Below are positions 18,160 through 28,870 of a DNA stretch of 64,000 nt, piece after piece. The translations under genes and the position numbers were made by a program. Origin of the DNA: Flavobacteriales bacterium. Its GTDB lineage: Bacteria > Bacteroidota > Bacteroidia > Flavobacteriales > JABDKJ01. The notes under the pieces are model-generated. The model saw only the letters and a list, made by a program, of their open reading frames with translations. It searched no databases and had not been told where the DNA came from. Each line of letters begins with the position of its first letter. Positions within the stretch are counted from its first letter, which is position 1. The stretch is from NCBI GenBank assembly GCA_013002285.1, contig JABDKJ010000018.1, positions 7,155 through 71,154 on the forward strand. Direction: 5' to 3'.

Positions 18160-18975
18160 ATGACGGAAAAGATAGGTACAGAAGGAGAAATGCCTTTTCT
18201 GGATCATTTAGAGGAACTGAGATGGAAATTGGTCAAATCGGGGATCGCTATTTTTGTTTTTGCGATCATCGCATTCCTTGGGAAAAAGATCCTTTTTGAC
18301 GTCATTATTTTTGGCCCTACCAAACCAGATTTCCTTACCTATGATCTCTTTTGCTGGATGTCTGAAAGCCTTGGACTAGGTGATAATTTGTGTTTCAGGT
18401 TAGACCTCAGCTCTTTTCAAAATATTGAAATGGCAGGACAGATATCCTATCATATATGGAGCAGTCTCATATTCGGTTTCATCTTAGCATTCCCTTATGT
18501 GTTTTATCAAATTTGGTCTTTCATTAGGCCGGGATTGAAGGACAAAGAGAAAAAAAGTGCTTCGGGTATTGTCTTTTGGGTTTCACTTTTGTTCGCAATG
18601 GGCGTGCTATTTGCATACTATCTCATATGTCCGCTCACTGTAAAATTTCTTTCTGAATACACAGTTTCAGAAAAAGTGAGCAACGACTTCAAATTCGATG
18701 ATTACATAAGTACGATCAATAAGCTAACCTTGATCACAGGCATTTTTTTTCAAATGCCCATTCTCATTTATTTTTTCACCAAAATTGGTTTGGTGACACC
18801 AGAATTCCTAAAGAAATATCGAAAGCACGCGCTGGTGGTTGTGTTGGCTATCTCAGCCGTGATCACACCACCGGATGTTGCTAGCCAGATATTGGTCTCC
18901 TTGCCCATATTGTTGCTTTATGAGGTCGGCATACTTATATCCAAAAGAGTCACGAAAAGAGCAGCCAGATCGTGA
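18160..18975 (+). CDS. tatC: Sec-independent protein translocase subunit TatC
   Basis: TatC is the six-helix inner-membrane receptor for folded proteins with twin-arginine signals. The 271-aa protein begins with MPFLDHLEELRWKL, the conserved TatC N-terminal signature, and shows FILAFPYVFYQIWSFIRPGLKDKEKK, the strongly conserved first periplasmic/second-third helix block, and later ALVVVLAISAVITPPD. An insertion of about 25 residues with two cysteines (SLGLGDNLCFRLDLS) lies in the first periplasmic loop, as is common in Bacteroidota. It follows kdsD by one base gap. tatA is not in the window. Confidence 0.95.
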   Translation: MTEKIGTEGEMPFLDHLEELRWKLVKSGIAIFVFAIIAFLGKKILFDVIIFGPTKPDFLTYDLFCWMSESLGLGDNLCFRLDLSSFQNIEMAGQISYHIWSSLIFGFILAFPYVFYQIWSFIRPGLKDKEKKSASGIVFWVSLLFAMGVLFAYYLICPLTVKFLSEYTVSEKVSNDFKFDDYISTINKLTLITGIFFQMPILIYFFTKIGLVTPEFLKKYRKHALVVVLAISAVITPPDVASQILVSLPILLLYEVGILISKRVTKRAARS

Positions 18976-19017
18976 GCATTTTATTTTTTTCCTGAAATGA
19001 TCAGTTCACTTTATCGT

Positions 19018-19025
19018 TATTTTTG
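19018..19025 (+). promoter_or_regulatory. Candidate -7 element before the DUF5686 gene
   Basis: TATTTTTG matches TAnnTTTG. A good -33 TTG is not seen at the expected distance. If real, transcription starts near 19031, which would rule out the TTG codon at 19023 as the translation start of the following gene. Confidence 0.4.
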
Positions 19026-19040
19026 ACCACGTTAGAGGTC

Positions 19041-21515
19041 TTGAATACCAAATTACATAGCACCATACTTATTGGGATGGCTTTATGCTTTTCAATTGGA
19101 TCGAATGCTCAAAAAACTGTCATCTCAGGAACAGTGGTCGATGCGCAAACTAATGAGCCAATTCCGTTTGCCAATATTGCATTTCTTGGGGCAAAAGTTG
19201 GCACAACTTCTAATATAGAAGGTTATTATCGCATAGAGACCTATTATGCATCTGATAGTATGGGCGTTTCAGTGGTCGGCTATAAGCCAGAATTCAGAAA
19301 AGTCAAAATAGACCGAGAACAAACTTTTCACTTTTTAATGGAGCCGATCTCCGTTGGATTGGAGGAAGTAGTGATCAGTGCAAAGGAGAAAGTCTATGAA
19401 AATCCAGCGCACCCCATCTTGAGGAACATTCTCAAGAATAAGAAGATCAATGATCGTGAAAAATTGGAGGCTTATCAATATGAAACTTACAATAAGGTCC
19501 AATTCGACCTGAACAATATAACGGAGGAATTTACGAATAGAAAGATCTTCAAGTCCTTTGATTTCATTTTCGACCATATTGATAGTACTGATCAAAAGAC
19601 GGCTCTTCCAATTTTCATGACAGAGTCATTAAGTGATTTTTATTACCGACAAAAGCCCAAGGCCGAAAAGGAAGTGATCAAGGCCACAAAAGTAAGTGGA
19701 TTTGAGAATGAAAGCGTTTCGCAATTTCTGGGGGACATGTATCAAAATGTGAATGTATATGATAACAACATTCAAGTATTTGGGAAAAGTTTTGTAAGCC
19801 CTATCTCAGATGCTGGAATGTTCTTTTACAGGTATTATTTAATGGATAGTGCATATGTTGGAAACAAATGGTGCTACAACATCATGTTCAAGCCTAAACG
19901 AAAACAAGAACTCACTTTTGATGGAGAGTTTTGGGTGAACGATACCACTTATGCCATTAAAAGCATTGAAGCAGAGATAGCTAAAGACGCCAATATTAAT
20001 TTCATTTCTCAATTAAGAGTAAAGCAGCAATACGATGAGGTAGAAACAGAGGTATGGATGCTTTCCAAGGATGAATTGATCATTGATTTCAACGTTGTCA
20101 AATCGCAAATGGGGATCTATGGTCGAAAATTTACCAGCTACAAAAACTTCGTGATCAATAACGCCAAAGACGACAAATTTTATTCTGGAGTTGAAAATGT
20201 TGTGCTCAACAAAGACATCTATGGCAAAGATGAGGCATTTTGGGTGAAAGCCCGTCATGACAGCTTGAGCACTGATCAAAAGGAGATCTATTCAATGATC
20301 ACTAAATTGAAGAAGGTGCCTCAATTCAGGACATATGTGGATATTATTACTCTGCTCGTTTCTGGTTATTATGTAAAAGGAAATTTCGAGTACGGTCCCT
20401 ATTCGTCAATTATTAGTTCTAATCCCGTTGAAGGGTTTCGCCTGCGATTGGGAGGCAGAACAAGCAACGATTTTTCCAAGCGCCTTATGCTGGAAGCTTA
20501 TGGTGCATATGGCTTTAAGGATAAGGAGTTCAAATATCGCGGGGGATTTCAGTATTTCCTGACCAAACAGCCGCGACAACTCCTCACTGTCCATTACAGT
20601 AAAGATGTAGAACAATTAGGACAAAGTATCAATGCTTTTGACCAGGACAATCTATTCTCTTCTTTTCTTAGAACAAACCCCAACAATAAGCTCACCATGA
20701 ACCAACAACTCAAGGCATCATTGGAAAGAGAATGGTTCTATGGTTTTAGTAATCGTATTCAATTCACAAACAAAAGACTTTCTCCACTTGGTGCACTTAA
20801 GTATGAAAAGTTCTCGGAAGACAATGGAGGCCTGGTTGAAGTCAAAGAGATCAATAGTTCAGAAGTATCTTTCAAAACGCGCTTTGCCTATAAAGAGAAG
20901 TATGTGTCAGGCGAGTTTGAGCGCGTTTCTCTAGGAACGAAATACCCGATCTTGACTGTAGACTTTTCACTAGGAATTAAAGGAGCCCTTAAGAGCAATT
21001 TTGAATATCAGAGGCTGATCTTGGGCTATCAGCATTGGCTGAGTTTTGGTCCTCTTGGATATGTAGAGTACAGATTTGAAGGAGGGAAAACATGGGGAGA
21101 CCTCCCTTATCCGCTCTTGTTCATACATCAGGGAAATGAGACTTATTTTTATGATGACATGGCTTTCAATACTATGAGCTTTTTCGAATTTATAAGCGAT
21201 GAATACGTTTCTGGTGCTGCTAGTTGGCATTTAGAAGGCTTATTCTTTAATCGTGTCCCTTTATTAAGAAAATTGAAATGGAGAGAGGTTGCTGGGGTCA
21301 AGGGAGTGATCGGAGATCTGGGAGATGGAAATCGTGATGAGCTTTTGATACCACTGAATTCTAATGCATTGAAAAAACCATTTGCTGAAACCTCTGTTGG
21401 AATTGAAAACATCCTTAAATTCCTGAGGGTAGATGCTATATGGAGGCTCACTTATTTAGAGAATCCTAGCATTACAAAATTTGGAGCAAGAGTTTCTATG
21501 GAACTCAATTTCTGA
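19041..21515 (+). CDS. DUF5686 outer-membrane protein with carboxypeptidase-like regulatory domain
   Basis: The frame can start at TTG 19023, TTG 19041 or ATG 19077. I prefer TTG 19041 because it gives a clean signal peptide ([20 protein letters not shown], cleavage after NAQ) and lies downstream of a candidate -7 element. After the signal comes a CarboxypepD_reg-like beta-sandwich (about 90 residues: [19 protein letters not shown] ... [12 protein letters not shown]), then a long beta-strand-rich region typical of DUF5686, expected to form an outer-membrane barrel ending in the aromatic MELNF. The family is widespread in Bacteroidota and uncharacterised. Position between tatC and lptB agrees with an envelope role. 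Confidence 0.85.
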   Translation: MNTKLHSTILIGMALCFSIGSNAQKTVISGTVVDAQTNEPIPFANIAFLGAKVGTTSNIEGYYRIETYYASDSMGVSVVGYKPEFRKVKIDREQTFHFLMEPISVGLEEVVISAKEKVYENPAHPILRNILKNKKINDREKLEAYQYETYNKVQFDLNNITEEFTNRKIFKSFDFIFDHIDSTDQKTALPIFMTESLSDFYYRQKPKAEKEVIKATKVSGFENESVSQFLGDMYQNVNVYDNNIQVFGKSFVSPISDAGMFFYRYYLMDSAYVGNKWCYNIMFKPKRKQELTFDGEFWVNDTTYAIKSIEAEIAKDANINFISQLRVKQQYDEVETEVWMLSKDELIIDFNVVKSQMGIYGRKFTSYKNFVINNAKDDKFYSGVENVVLNKDIYGKDEAFWVKARHDSLSTDQKEIYSMITKLKKVPQFRTYVDIITLLVSGYYVKGNFEYGPYSSIISSNPVEGFRLRLGGRTSNDFSKRLMLEAYGAYGFKDKEFKYRGGFQYFLTKQPRQLLTVHYSKDVEQLGQSINAFDQDNLFSSFLRTNPNNKLTMNQQLKASLEREWFYGFSNRIQFTNKRLSPLGALKYEKFSEDNGGLVEVKEINSSEVSFKTRFAYKEKYVSGEFERVSLGTKYPILTVDFSLGIKGALKSNFEYQRLILGYQHWLSFGPLGYVEYRFEGGKTWGDLPYPLLFIHQGNETYFYDDMAFNTMSFFEFISDEYVSGAASWHLEGLFFNRVPLLRKLKWREVAGVKGVIGDLGDGNRDELLIPLNSNALKKPFAETSVGIENILKFLRVDAIWRLTYLENPSITKFGARVSMELNF

Positions 21516-21538
21516 TCTTAAAAAGTATCTTTAGCCCA

Positions 21539-22279
21539 TTGAAATTAAGAGCTGAAAATATTGTCAAAAAATATGGCAAAAGAGTTGTCGTAAAAGGAGT
21601 CTCAGTTGAGGTGAACCAAGGTGAGATAGTTGGATTGCTTGGCCCAAACGGTGCGGGGAAAACGACATCCTTTTATATGATCGTTGGTTTGGTCAAGCCA
21701 AATGATGGCGAAATTTATTTGGACGAGAAACCGATAACTGGATTACCAATGTACAAAAGGGCACAAATGGGTGTAGGTTACCTTCCTCAAGAAGCATCAG
21801 TATTTAGAAAACTTAGCGTAGAGGACAACATAAGAGCTGTTTTGGAATTGACCAAAATGAGCAAGAAAGACCAAAGGGATCGGGTAGAAGAACTGATCGA
21901 AGAATTTGGCTTGGGACATGTACGTAAGAGCAGAGGTGATCTTTTATCTGGAGGTGAAAGACGAAGAACAGAGATAGCCAGAGCATTGGCAACAAGTCCA
22001 AAATTTATTTTGCTTGACGAACCATTTGCAGGTGTAGATCCGATCGCTGTAGAAGACATACAGTCTATCGTTGCTACTCTTAAGACCAAGAATATTGGGA
22101 TCTTGATCACCGATCATAACGTGCAGGAAACACTTTCCATTACTGATCGTGCGTACCTCTTGTTCGAAGGGAATATCCTAAAGGCTGGAACAGCAGAAGA
22201 ATTGGCTGAAGATGAGCAGGTGAGAAAAGTTTACCTCGGCCAGAATTTCGAATTGCGAAAAATAAAAAATTTGGAATGA
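21539..22279 (+). CDS. lptB: LPS export ABC transporter ATP-binding protein LptB
   Basis: LptB powers extraction of LPS from the inner membrane with LptFG and LptC. The 246-aa protein begins [15 protein letters not shown] and carries Walker A GPNGAGKT (near residues 34-41), the Q-loop in [20 protein letters not shown], the signature [16 protein letters not shown], Walker [14 protein letters not shown] and the switch His in [23 protein letters not shown] and [11 protein letters not shown] are specific to LptB. It starts at TTG (21539); a TATCTTTA sequence at 21526-21533 could be a -7 element with one mismatch, which would make the message nearly leaderless. Its stop overlaps the next gene by ATGA. 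Confidence 0.95.
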   Translation: MKLRAENIVKKYGKRVVVKGVSVEVNQGEIVGLLGPNGAGKTTSFYMIVGLVKPNDGEIYLDEKPITGLPMYKRAQMGVGYLPQEASVFRKLSVEDNIRAVLELTKMSKKDQRDRVEELIEEFGLGHVRKSRGDLLSGGERRRTEIARALATSPKFILLDEPFAGVDPIAVEDIQSIVATLKTKNIGILITDHNVQETLSITDRAYLLFEGNILKAGTAEELAEDEQVRKVYLGQNFELRKIKNLE

Positions 22280-23574
22280 TCTGGGATCTCATTTTTCCTC
22301 TGATCATTTACATGTTATGTCTGTGGTTTATCTCCAGGACTTATTTTTTTAGGAGATGCGGTCTTAGCAAATACGAACTCTTGTTTTTCTTTTCATTGAA
22401 GGTCCTCTCAGGGATCGCTTTATTTACCATTTATACATATTACTATACGGATAGGGGGTCCGCAGATATTTACAAATATTTTGATGATGCCAGTGTGCTT
22501 TTTCAGTTAGCTAAAGATGACTTCAGTTCCTTCTTGATGCTGTTTTTAGATATGTCAGATCCAAACGAAATTGTCGCTCAAGCCAAAGAGAATATGTTGT
22601 ATTGGGATAAGACATACAATTATGGCTCTTTGAATGATAATCGGACCATAATAAGGGTCAATACGTTATTTCATTTTGTTTCATTTGGCAATTTTCAAGT
22701 GCATAATATTCTCTTCAATGTGCTTAGTTTTACTGGTTGCATAGGGCTTTATCATTTCTTTAGAGCAAAATTTAAATTACCTAAATGGATCTTGTTGTTA
22801 AGCTTGTTCCTGGTTCCATCATTTCTCTTCTGGAGTTCTGGAGTTTTAAAAGAATCGATACTGATCTTTGCATTGGGGCTTACGCTCTTTCATTTTTTTG
22901 TCAATACAAAAAGTATGAAATGGCTTTGGCTTGTGCTTACATTCACGTTACTCCTTTGGATAAAGACTTATGTATTACTTACACTTTTGCCAGGTCTCCT
23001 ATTTATAGGGCTAAATAAGGTGTCTCCCTTAGATCCATTATGGAATTGGATCGCATGTGCAAGTATTTTGATCATTTCAGTTTATCTTTCTCCTTTAATA
23101 GGTGGGCCAGATCCAGTTGCTCATCTCATTCAAAAACAGAAGGACTTTTTTGACTTGGTAGCTTCATTACAACCGAATTCAACGTATTATTTACCTGAGA
23201 TCAATAGTTTTAGCGATGTGTTCTGGAATTTGCCGAGAGCAGTTTTTTCAGTCTTGTTCAGACCTTTTGCCTGGGAATTCAATGGAGCTTTAGATGCTTT
23301 GGCGGCTATGGAGAACTTAGCATTGTTGGTGTTGGTCATCTTGGCCGTAGTCTATAGAAAAAAGGACCTTTCAATAAAGAAATGGAATACTTTTCATTGG
23401 TCTTTTATTCTATGCTTAGCTGGAGTAATAGGACTGGTGACGCCCGTTTTTGGAGCCTTGGTCAGATACAAGGTACCCCTTCTTCCATTCTTGATCATCG
23501 CCATGTTTGCGGTGATGGATCTTGATAAACTCTATCGCACTTTCCCATTCATCAATAAACTTAAGAACCTATGA
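22276..23574 (+). CDS. Polytopic membrane protein of unknown function
   Basis: The 432-aa protein has about ten hydrophobic helices with short loops and one longer extracytoplasmic segment near residues 65-130 ([16 protein letters not shown] ... [16 protein letters not shown]). I do not recognise a named family, though the layout (an acidic pair in the first large loop, helices spaced along the chain, [20 protein letters not shown] at the end) is like membrane glycosyltransferases or O-antigen/EPS polymerases. Translation is tightly coupled to lptB upstream and to the amidohydrolase downstream (4-base ATGA overlaps at both ends). An envelope polysaccharide role is inference from that placement. 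Confidence 0.8.
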   Translation: MIWDLIFPLIIYMLCLWFISRTYFFRRCGLSKYELLFFFSLKVLSGIALFTIYTYYYTDRGSADIYKYFDDASVLFQLAKDDFSSFLMLFLDMSDPNEIVAQAKENMLYWDKTYNYGSLNDNRTIIRVNTLFHFVSFGNFQVHNILFNVLSFTGCIGLYHFFRAKFKLPKWILLLSLFLVPSFLFWSSGVLKESILIFALGLTLFHFFVNTKSMKWLWLVLTFTLLLWIKTYVLLTLLPGLLFIGLNKVSPLDPLWNWIACASILIISVYLSPLIGGPDPVAHLIQKQKDFFDLVASLQPNSTYYLPEINSFSDVFWNLPRAVFSVLFRPFAWEFNGALDALAAMENLALLVLVILAVVYRKKDLSIKKWNTFHWSFILCLAGVIGLVTPVFGALVRYKVPLLPFLIIAMFAVMDLDKLYRTFPFINKLKNL

Positions 23575-25211
23575 GATCGAGATATATAATGGCCGTTGGA
23601 TTGCTCTTTTTATCTGCTTGCAATTTCAAAAGCAAGCAAGCAGACCTGATCATACACAATGCAAATATCTATACAGCGGATGTTGGATTCACCACAGCTT
23701 CTGCAGTGGCGATCGTAGATGGGAAGATCGTTGCTGTAGGTGCCGAGAGAGCCATTATGAATTTCTATCGGGCAGATGAGTATATCGACTGCCAAAAACA
23801 ATATGTATACCCGGGGTTCAATGATGCGCATTGCCATTTCGTGCGCTATGGCACCGGACTATTGGATGTAGATCTGGTCGGCACAAAGTCATGGGATGAG
23901 TGTATAGAGAGAGTGAAAACACATAGAGAAAAATATCCTGATCAAGAATGGATCAAGGGATGGGGATGGGATCAAAATGACTGGGAAGTAAAGGAGTGGC
24001 CCAATCGAGAATTGCTGGACGAATTATTTCCTAACGTTCCCATGAGTCTGGAACGCATAGACGGTCACGCTACTGTGATAAATGAAAAAGCGATGGAAAT
24101 TGCAGGGGTAGATCGATCTTCTCATTATGATGGTGGCGAGATCCTGAAAGACGAAAAAGGAGAGGTTACAGGTTTGCTCATTGACAACGCAATGGAATAC
24201 ATACGTTCGGTTATCCCAGAAGCAAGAGGAGAGGAATTGGATAAAGGGATCCTTGCTGCACAGAAAAATTGTTTGGCTGTTGGTCTCACATCGATCACAG
24301 AAGCTGGTTTGCCGCCATACAAGATCAATGCGATCAAAGAGCTTCAGGGATCGGGAGAATTGAAAATGCGCGTTAACGCCATGCTCGATCCCATTGAAGA
24401 AAGCATGGAATGGATAAGAAAGGGACCTTATCAAGATGCCAGACTTTCGGTTAGAAGTATTAAATTATACGGAGATGGTGCACTAGGCTCTAGAGGGGCA
24501 CTACTTAAAAGACCGTATTCAGATGATCATGGCAATCATGGTCTAATGAGGGAAGATCCAACATTTTATAGGAAGTGGGCTGAAATTGCGATCAAACATG
24601 AGTTCCAATTGAACACGCATTGTATCGGAGATCGGGGAAATGAATTCATTTTGGACCTATATAAGGATCTATTAAAAGGGACGAACGATAGGCGTTGGAG
24701 AATTGAGCATGCACAAGTTGTAGACCTTAAAGACATGCATCTATTCAAGGATCATTCAATTATCCCTTCAGTTCAGCCTACTCATGCCACTTCAGATATG
24801 TATTGGGCTGAAACAAGACTAGGAAAAGAGAGAATGGAAGGTGCATATTCCTACAATTCACTAATGGGTCAAAACGGGTTTATTCCCCTCGGAACAGATT
24901 TCCCGATAGAAGGGATAGATCCCTTGAACACCTTTTATTCTGCTGTTTTCAGACAGGACAAGGAAGGCTTTCCCGAAGGCGGATTTAGAATAGAAGAAGC
25001 TTTAAGTAGACAAGATGCACTGAAGGGAATGACTATTTGGCCTGCATTGGCTTGCTTTGAGGATACGTTAAAAGGAAGTATAGAACTTGGTAAATTTGCA
25101 GACTTCACTGTATTGGATGTTGATCTGATGGAGGCTTCACCCGAATTGATAAAAAAGGCAAAAGTGGTACGAACGATCATAGGGGGAGAAACGGTTTACA
25201 GAAGAAACTAG
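23571..25211 (+). CDS. Amidohydrolase family lipoprotein (YtcJ-like)
   Basis: This 546-aa metal-dependent hydrolase has a lipoprotein signal (LLFLSAC, Cys17), so it is probably anchored in the periplasm. The amidohydrolase signs are the early strand ADLIIHNANIYTADVG, the metal-binding HCH of NDAHCHFVRYG, GWGWDQNDW, LNTHCIGDRGNEFILD, IEHAQVV and the late FPLGTDFPIEG-type Asp segment (IPLGTDFPIEGIDPL). YtcJ-type enzymes hydrolyse varied C-N bonds and the substrate is not predictable. It begins inside the stop of the membrane-protein gene (ATGA), so it belongs to the lptB operon. Confidence 0.88.
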   Translation: MRSRYIMAVGLLFLSACNFKSKQADLIIHNANIYTADVGFTTASAVAIVDGKIVAVGAERAIMNFYRADEYIDCQKQYVYPGFNDAHCHFVRYGTGLLDVDLVGTKSWDECIERVKTHREKYPDQEWIKGWGWDQNDWEVKEWPNRELLDELFPNVPMSLERIDGHATVINEKAMEIAGVDRSSHYDGGEILKDEKGEVTGLLIDNAMEYIRSVIPEARGEELDKGILAAQKNCLAVGLTSITEAGLPPYKINAIKELQGSGELKMRVNAMLDPIEESMEWIRKGPYQDARLSVRSIKLYGDGALGSRGALLKRPYSDDHGNHGLMREDPTFYRKWAEIAIKHEFQLNTHCIGDRGNEFILDLYKDLLKGTNDRRWRIEHAQVVDLKDMHLFKDHSIIPSVQPTHATSDMYWAETRLGKERMEGAYSYNSLMGQNGFIPLGTDFPIEGIDPLNTFYSAVFRQDKEGFPEGGFRIEEALSRQDALKGMTIWPALACFEDTLKGSIELGKFADFTVLDVDLMEASPELIKKAKVVRTIIGGETVYRRN

Positions 25212-25246
25212 GAAAGCAATTAAAAAATAATGATCTTGCTAATAGT

Positions 25247-27013
25247 ATGGAAATAAAGAGACTATTCGAATTCTTAGACTACCAATTGGCTGAGCACCCG
25301 CAAGAAGTTTGCTTGGCGACAAAAAAGGCTAGCGGTTGGGAAAAATACTCGACTAAAGAAGTAAAGGAAATCGTTGATGAAATGAGCCTTGGATTAATAG
25401 AGTTGGGTGTGAAGCCTGGCGATAAGGTTGCGATCGCAACCACAACGAACCGGGCAGAATGGAATTTCATTGACCTTGCCTGTCTTCAAATAGGTGCAAT
25501 AGATGTTCCTGTTTATCCAACGATCTCAGAAAAAGACTACATCTACATTTTTGATCAGGCGGAGGTGAAGTTTTGCTTTGTTTCGGATAAGCCATTGTAT
25601 AATAAAATGCAAAAGGTGAAAGACCAAGTCTCATACCTACAAGATGTTTTTATTTTCAATGATGTCGCTGGTTGCAAGAATTGGAAGGAAGTAAAGGACT
25701 TAGGCAAGGGAAAGGACAAGACCAAGGTCGAAGAAAGAAAAGCCAATGTGAAGTATGAAGATCTGGCTACGATCATTTATACTTCTGGAACAACTGGAGA
25801 TCCCAAAGGTGTCATGCTTTCCCATAGCAATTTAATAAGCAATGCACTCGCCTCAAGCTTAAGATTACCTGTGGATCCAGGAGCAAGATCTGTTAGCTTT
25901 TTACCCTTATGCCACAGTTTTGAACGGATGCTCATTTACCTGTATATGTACAAAGGTGTTCAAGTGCATTATGCAGAATCAATGGAAACCATTGGGGACA
26001 ATTTGAAAGAGGTTAGCCCGATGATCTTCACTGCTGTTCCAAGGCTATATGAAAAGGTTTTTGATAAGATCATAGCAAAAGGAAATGAGCTTACAGGGAT
26101 CAAGAAGAAACTGTTTTTCTGGGCAGTTTCATTAGGAGAGAAATTTGAGTATTACAATAAGAATGGCGCTTGGTACAATTTCAAATTGAGCATTGCTAGA
26201 AAGGTAATATTCAGTAAATGGCAAGAAGCATTGGGAGGTCAAGTGAAATTGGCTGCAAGTGGAAGTGCAGCACTTTCAGAAAGATTATGCAGAATATTCA
26301 ACGCTGCGGGAATTCCGATCATGGAAGGATATGGTCTTACAGAAACATCTCCTGTAATAAGCGTAAATGAAATAGAGAATGATGGATTTCGATTTGGTAC
26401 AACTGGAAGACCGATAAAAGACGTTGAAGTAAAGATCGCTGAGGATGGTGAGATCCTTTGCAAAGGGCCGAATATCATGATGGGATACTACAAGGATCCT
26501 GAAAAGACTGCTGAAGCGATTGACAAAGATGGTTGGTTCCATACAGGAGACATTGGGGTCTTACAAGAAGGCCAATTTGTGAAGATCACGGACAGAAAGA
26601 AGGAGATATTCAAGACTTCAGGAGGAAAATATATTGCTCCACAGCCTATGGAGAACATCTACAAACAATCGCCATTTATTGAACAAATAATGGTAGTAGG
26701 TGAAAATGAAAAACACTCTTCTGCTATAGTGGTGCCTAGTTTTGAGTATTTAAAGGGCTACTGCAAAAAGAATGGGATAGAATATGCATCAAATGAGGAG
26801 GTGATCAAGGATCCAAAGATCAATTCTTTGATTCAGTCAGAGATCGAAAAGTACAACACCCAATTCGGTAAATGGGAACAAGTAAAGAAACCTAAACTTA
26901 TCCCTCAAGAGTTTACAATAGATGGAGGAGAACTCACTCCTACTCTTAAGTTGAAGCGAAAAGTGATAATGGCGAAATACGCTGATGCCATAGCGGATAT
27001 CTATAAGGCATGA
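25247..27013 (+). CDS. Long-chain fatty acid--CoA ligase (AMP-forming)
   Basis: The 588-aa enzyme activates fatty acids to acyl-CoA through an acyl-adenylate. The phosphate-binding motif YTSGTTGDPKGVMLSH is near residues 178-193; MEGYGLTETSPVISVN is the A5 motif; HTGDIGVLQEGQFVKITDRKKEIFKTSGGKYIAP combines the A7, A8 and fatty-acyl signature parts. It resembles the FadD15/long-chain subgroup of the family. The gene could feed the beta-oxidation operon at the other end of the window or membrane lipid synthesis. Its stop overlaps a SCO gene by 4 bases. Confidence 0.93.
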   Translation: MEIKRLFEFLDYQLAEHPQEVCLATKKASGWEKYSTKEVKEIVDEMSLGLIELGVKPGDKVAIATTTNRAEWNFIDLACLQIGAIDVPVYPTISEKDYIYIFDQAEVKFCFVSDKPLYNKMQKVKDQVSYLQDVFIFNDVAGCKNWKEVKDLGKGKDKTKVEERKANVKYEDLATIIYTSGTTGDPKGVMLSHSNLISNALASSLRLPVDPGARSVSFLPLCHSFERMLIYLYMYKGVQVHYAESMETIGDNLKEVSPMIFTAVPRLYEKVFDKIIAKGNELTGIKKKLFFWAVSLGEKFEYYNKNGAWYNFKLSIARKVIFSKWQEALGGQVKLAASGSAALSERLCRIFNAAGIPIMEGYGLTETSPVISVNEIENDGFRFGTTGRPIKDVEVKIAEDGEILCKGPNIMMGYYKDPEKTAEAIDKDGWFHTGDIGVLQEGQFVKITDRKKEIFKTSGGKYIAPQPMENIYKQSPFIEQIMVVGENEKHSSAIVVPSFEYLKGYCKKNGIEYASNEEVIKDPKINSLIQSEIEKYNTQFGKWEQVKKPKLIPQEFTIDGGELTPTLKLKRKVIMAKYADAIADIYKA

Positions 27014-27672
27014 AAAAGTACCTAGGCCTTATAATTGTGGGGCTCATCTTTATCATAGGTTCCATTATCGCAGGTATTCTGTTAACACCGGATAATTCGC
27101 TTAGAGTATTCGATCCTGCAGATGTCAATCCAATTTTAGTAGATGATTCATTAAAAGACTTAGCTGAAGGGCATAGGGTAAAACCGTTTAAATTGCTAGA
27201 TCAGCATGGAAACGAAACAAGCGATCAATGGCTCGATGACAAGGTTTATGTTATCGATTTCTTCTTTACTACGTGTCAAAGCATTTGCCCAATTATGACA
27301 AGTCAAATGGATCGTGCAGCAAATTCACTTAGCGATGAAGATGAGGTGCGTTTCCTTTCGGTAAGTGTTATTCCACAACAAGATTCTGTTCCTGTTCTCA
27401 AAGCCTATGCCGACCGAATAGAAATTGACTATGATCAATGGAGATTGCTAACTGGCGACAAGCAGCAGATCTATGAAATGGCGAGGAAGTCTTATTTTGT
27501 TTTAAAACCAGCTGAAACAGGCGAGGGCGATGGTGGGGTAAGTGATTTCATACATACCAATAATTTCGTGTTGGTGGATAAACAGAAAAGGATCAGGGGC
27601 TACTATGATGGCACCAATACCAAAGATGTAGACAGACTTATAAAAGAAGTAAAGATCTTACTTACTGAATAA
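27010..27672 (+). CDS. SCO1/SenC family copper chaperone or thiol protein
   Basis: The 220-aa protein has one N-terminal membrane anchor (residues 4-25) and an extracytoplasmic thioredoxin-like SCO domain. The copper-binding CxxxC is C89-QSI-C93 in FFFTTCQSICPIM, and the partner His is H182 in IHTNNFVLVD. SCO proteins help insert copper into the CuA centre of cytochrome oxidase or act as thiol reductases. It lies outside the oxidase operon (where a second SCO occurs at 44011) and is coupled to the acyl-CoA ligase by ATGA. Its 3' end overlaps the convergent T9SS gene by 11 bases. Confidence 0.9.
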   Translation: MKKYLGLIIVGLIFIIGSIIAGILLTPDNSLRVFDPADVNPILVDDSLKDLAEGHRVKPFKLLDQHGNETSDQWLDDKVYVIDFFFTTCQSICPIMTSQMDRAANSLSDEDEVRFLSVSVIPQQDSVPVLKAYADRIEIDYDQWRLLTGDKQQIYEMARKSYFVLKPAETGEGDGGVSDFIHTNNFVLVDKQKRIRGYYDGTNTKDVDRLIKEVKILLTE

Positions 27673-28726
27673 AAGTAATAGGCATGGCTTCACTCTTATC
27701 TTTCGAGGAGACGTGCAAGAAGTAAAGACCATTTGAAAGACCACCTTTCTCTAATAAGAATTGATTTTCTCCGGGCTCAGATGAGTTTTGACGAACTGTT
27801 CTGACCAATTGCCCCTTGCAATTGAAGAGTTGTATCATCACTTCTCCTGCATGATCCAAATGATAAGTGATAAGTGAATTGTAAGCCACTGGATTAGGAA
27901 ATGCATTCATCTCAGGACTCGTTTTATTCACCTTTTTTTCCTCCATTTTCGGATTGTGAAATCTATTTAGACCAATATCCGTCATCATCAATTGCGATGT
28001 ATGTTCATTGAAGAACAGACCTCCAGGGTACAGCACTTGCGGGTCTGAGATCAGCTCGGGATCATCATTAAGGTCTAGGTTGTATTTTAAGATGTCGTTG
28101 TTTTTCCAGCTACTGGCATAAATGCTATTGTCATTACCTATAGCCAAGCTCAGAAGATTGCTGTAATTAGTCACCAATACGGTCTCAACTTCTTTTGTGT
28201 TCACATTCACTTGGAAGATGCCTGCTTCTTGTCCCCATTGGGCAAAATAAAGTTGCCCATCTTTGTAACAGAGCCCTGTTGGTATTACGCCTGTATCCAA
28301 CCAATCGATCAATTCATAATTGTTCAAACCGGTCATCTTAAGCTTGAAAATGCTGCGGTCCGAAAAGTCTGAAATGAAGAAACAATCGTCTTCAGCAGCG
28401 GTAATATCTTTCAGGAACTTAGCGTCTTCTATTGTAATAGTCTTTAAAAGAGTTCCACTTTTGAGGTTGAGGATGTTGACCTTATTCTTGTAAAGGGCAA
28501 GCAAATGTCCATTCCAGATCTCAAGGCCATGTGACCCCATCATTTTTGTCCCGAAATTCTGCAGATCTCCTTTGGAATTACTTGTAACTATTTGTCCATC
28601 AACAGTATTAGATATAAAATAGCGATCACTCTCTTGGTTATAAATAAGGTCTTCCGGATTGTTGAATTTCTGGCCATTCAGAAAATAAGCAAGGCAAAGA
28701 AATATGATAGTGAAAGCTTTGTTCAT
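27662..28726 (-). CDS. Secreted beta-propeller-like protein with T9SS type A sorting domain
   Basis: The 354-aa protein has a short signal peptide (MNKAFTIIFLCLAYFLNG, then Q). Residues 20-270 show repeated short beta-strand units with the pattern of NHL/SMP-30-type propellers (for example GLCYKDGQLYFAQWG, SLAIGNDNSIYASSW, GGLFFNEHTSQLMMTD). The last 75-80 residues, from MNAFPNPV to MPITFIQ, are a T9SS type A sorting domain, so the protein should be surface-delivered. No catalytic motif is evident. The divergent uup-like gene begins 145 bases from its start. Confidence 0.8.
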   Translation of the reverse strand: MNKAFTIIFLCLAYFLNGQKFNNPEDLIYNQESDRYFISNTVDGQIVTSNSKGDLQNFGTKMMGSHGLEIWNGHLLALYKNKVNILNLKSGTLLKTITIEDAKFLKDITAAEDDCFFISDFSDRSIFKLKMTGLNNYELIDWLDTGVIPTGLCYKDGQLYFAQWGQEAGIFQVNVNTKEVETVLVTNYSNLLSLAIGNDNSIYASSWKNNDILKYNLDLNDDPELISDPQVLYPGGLFFNEHTSQLMMTDIGLNRFHNPKMEEKKVNKTSPEMNAFPNPVAYNSLITYHLDHAGEVMIQLFNCKGQLVRTVRQNSSEPGENQFLLEKGGLSNGLYFLHVSSKDKSEAMPITFIQ

Positions 28727-28870
28727 CCGCTAAATTGGGTCAAACCAGGAGGTCGAGCCCCTCGTTATGCATCAAATTTAAAATTATTGTGGAATATAGC
28801 TCCAATTGTGCGTATTTCCTTCAGAGGCCATAAAATAAAGCGTCAAAGGTTATACTTTCACAGATCAGAG

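Noticed and set aside
28592..28870. Open N-terminal extension of the ABC-F gene
   Set aside because: It runs through the opposite-strand T9SS protein gene, has no ABC-F similarity, and the ATG at 28871 begins the normal domain.
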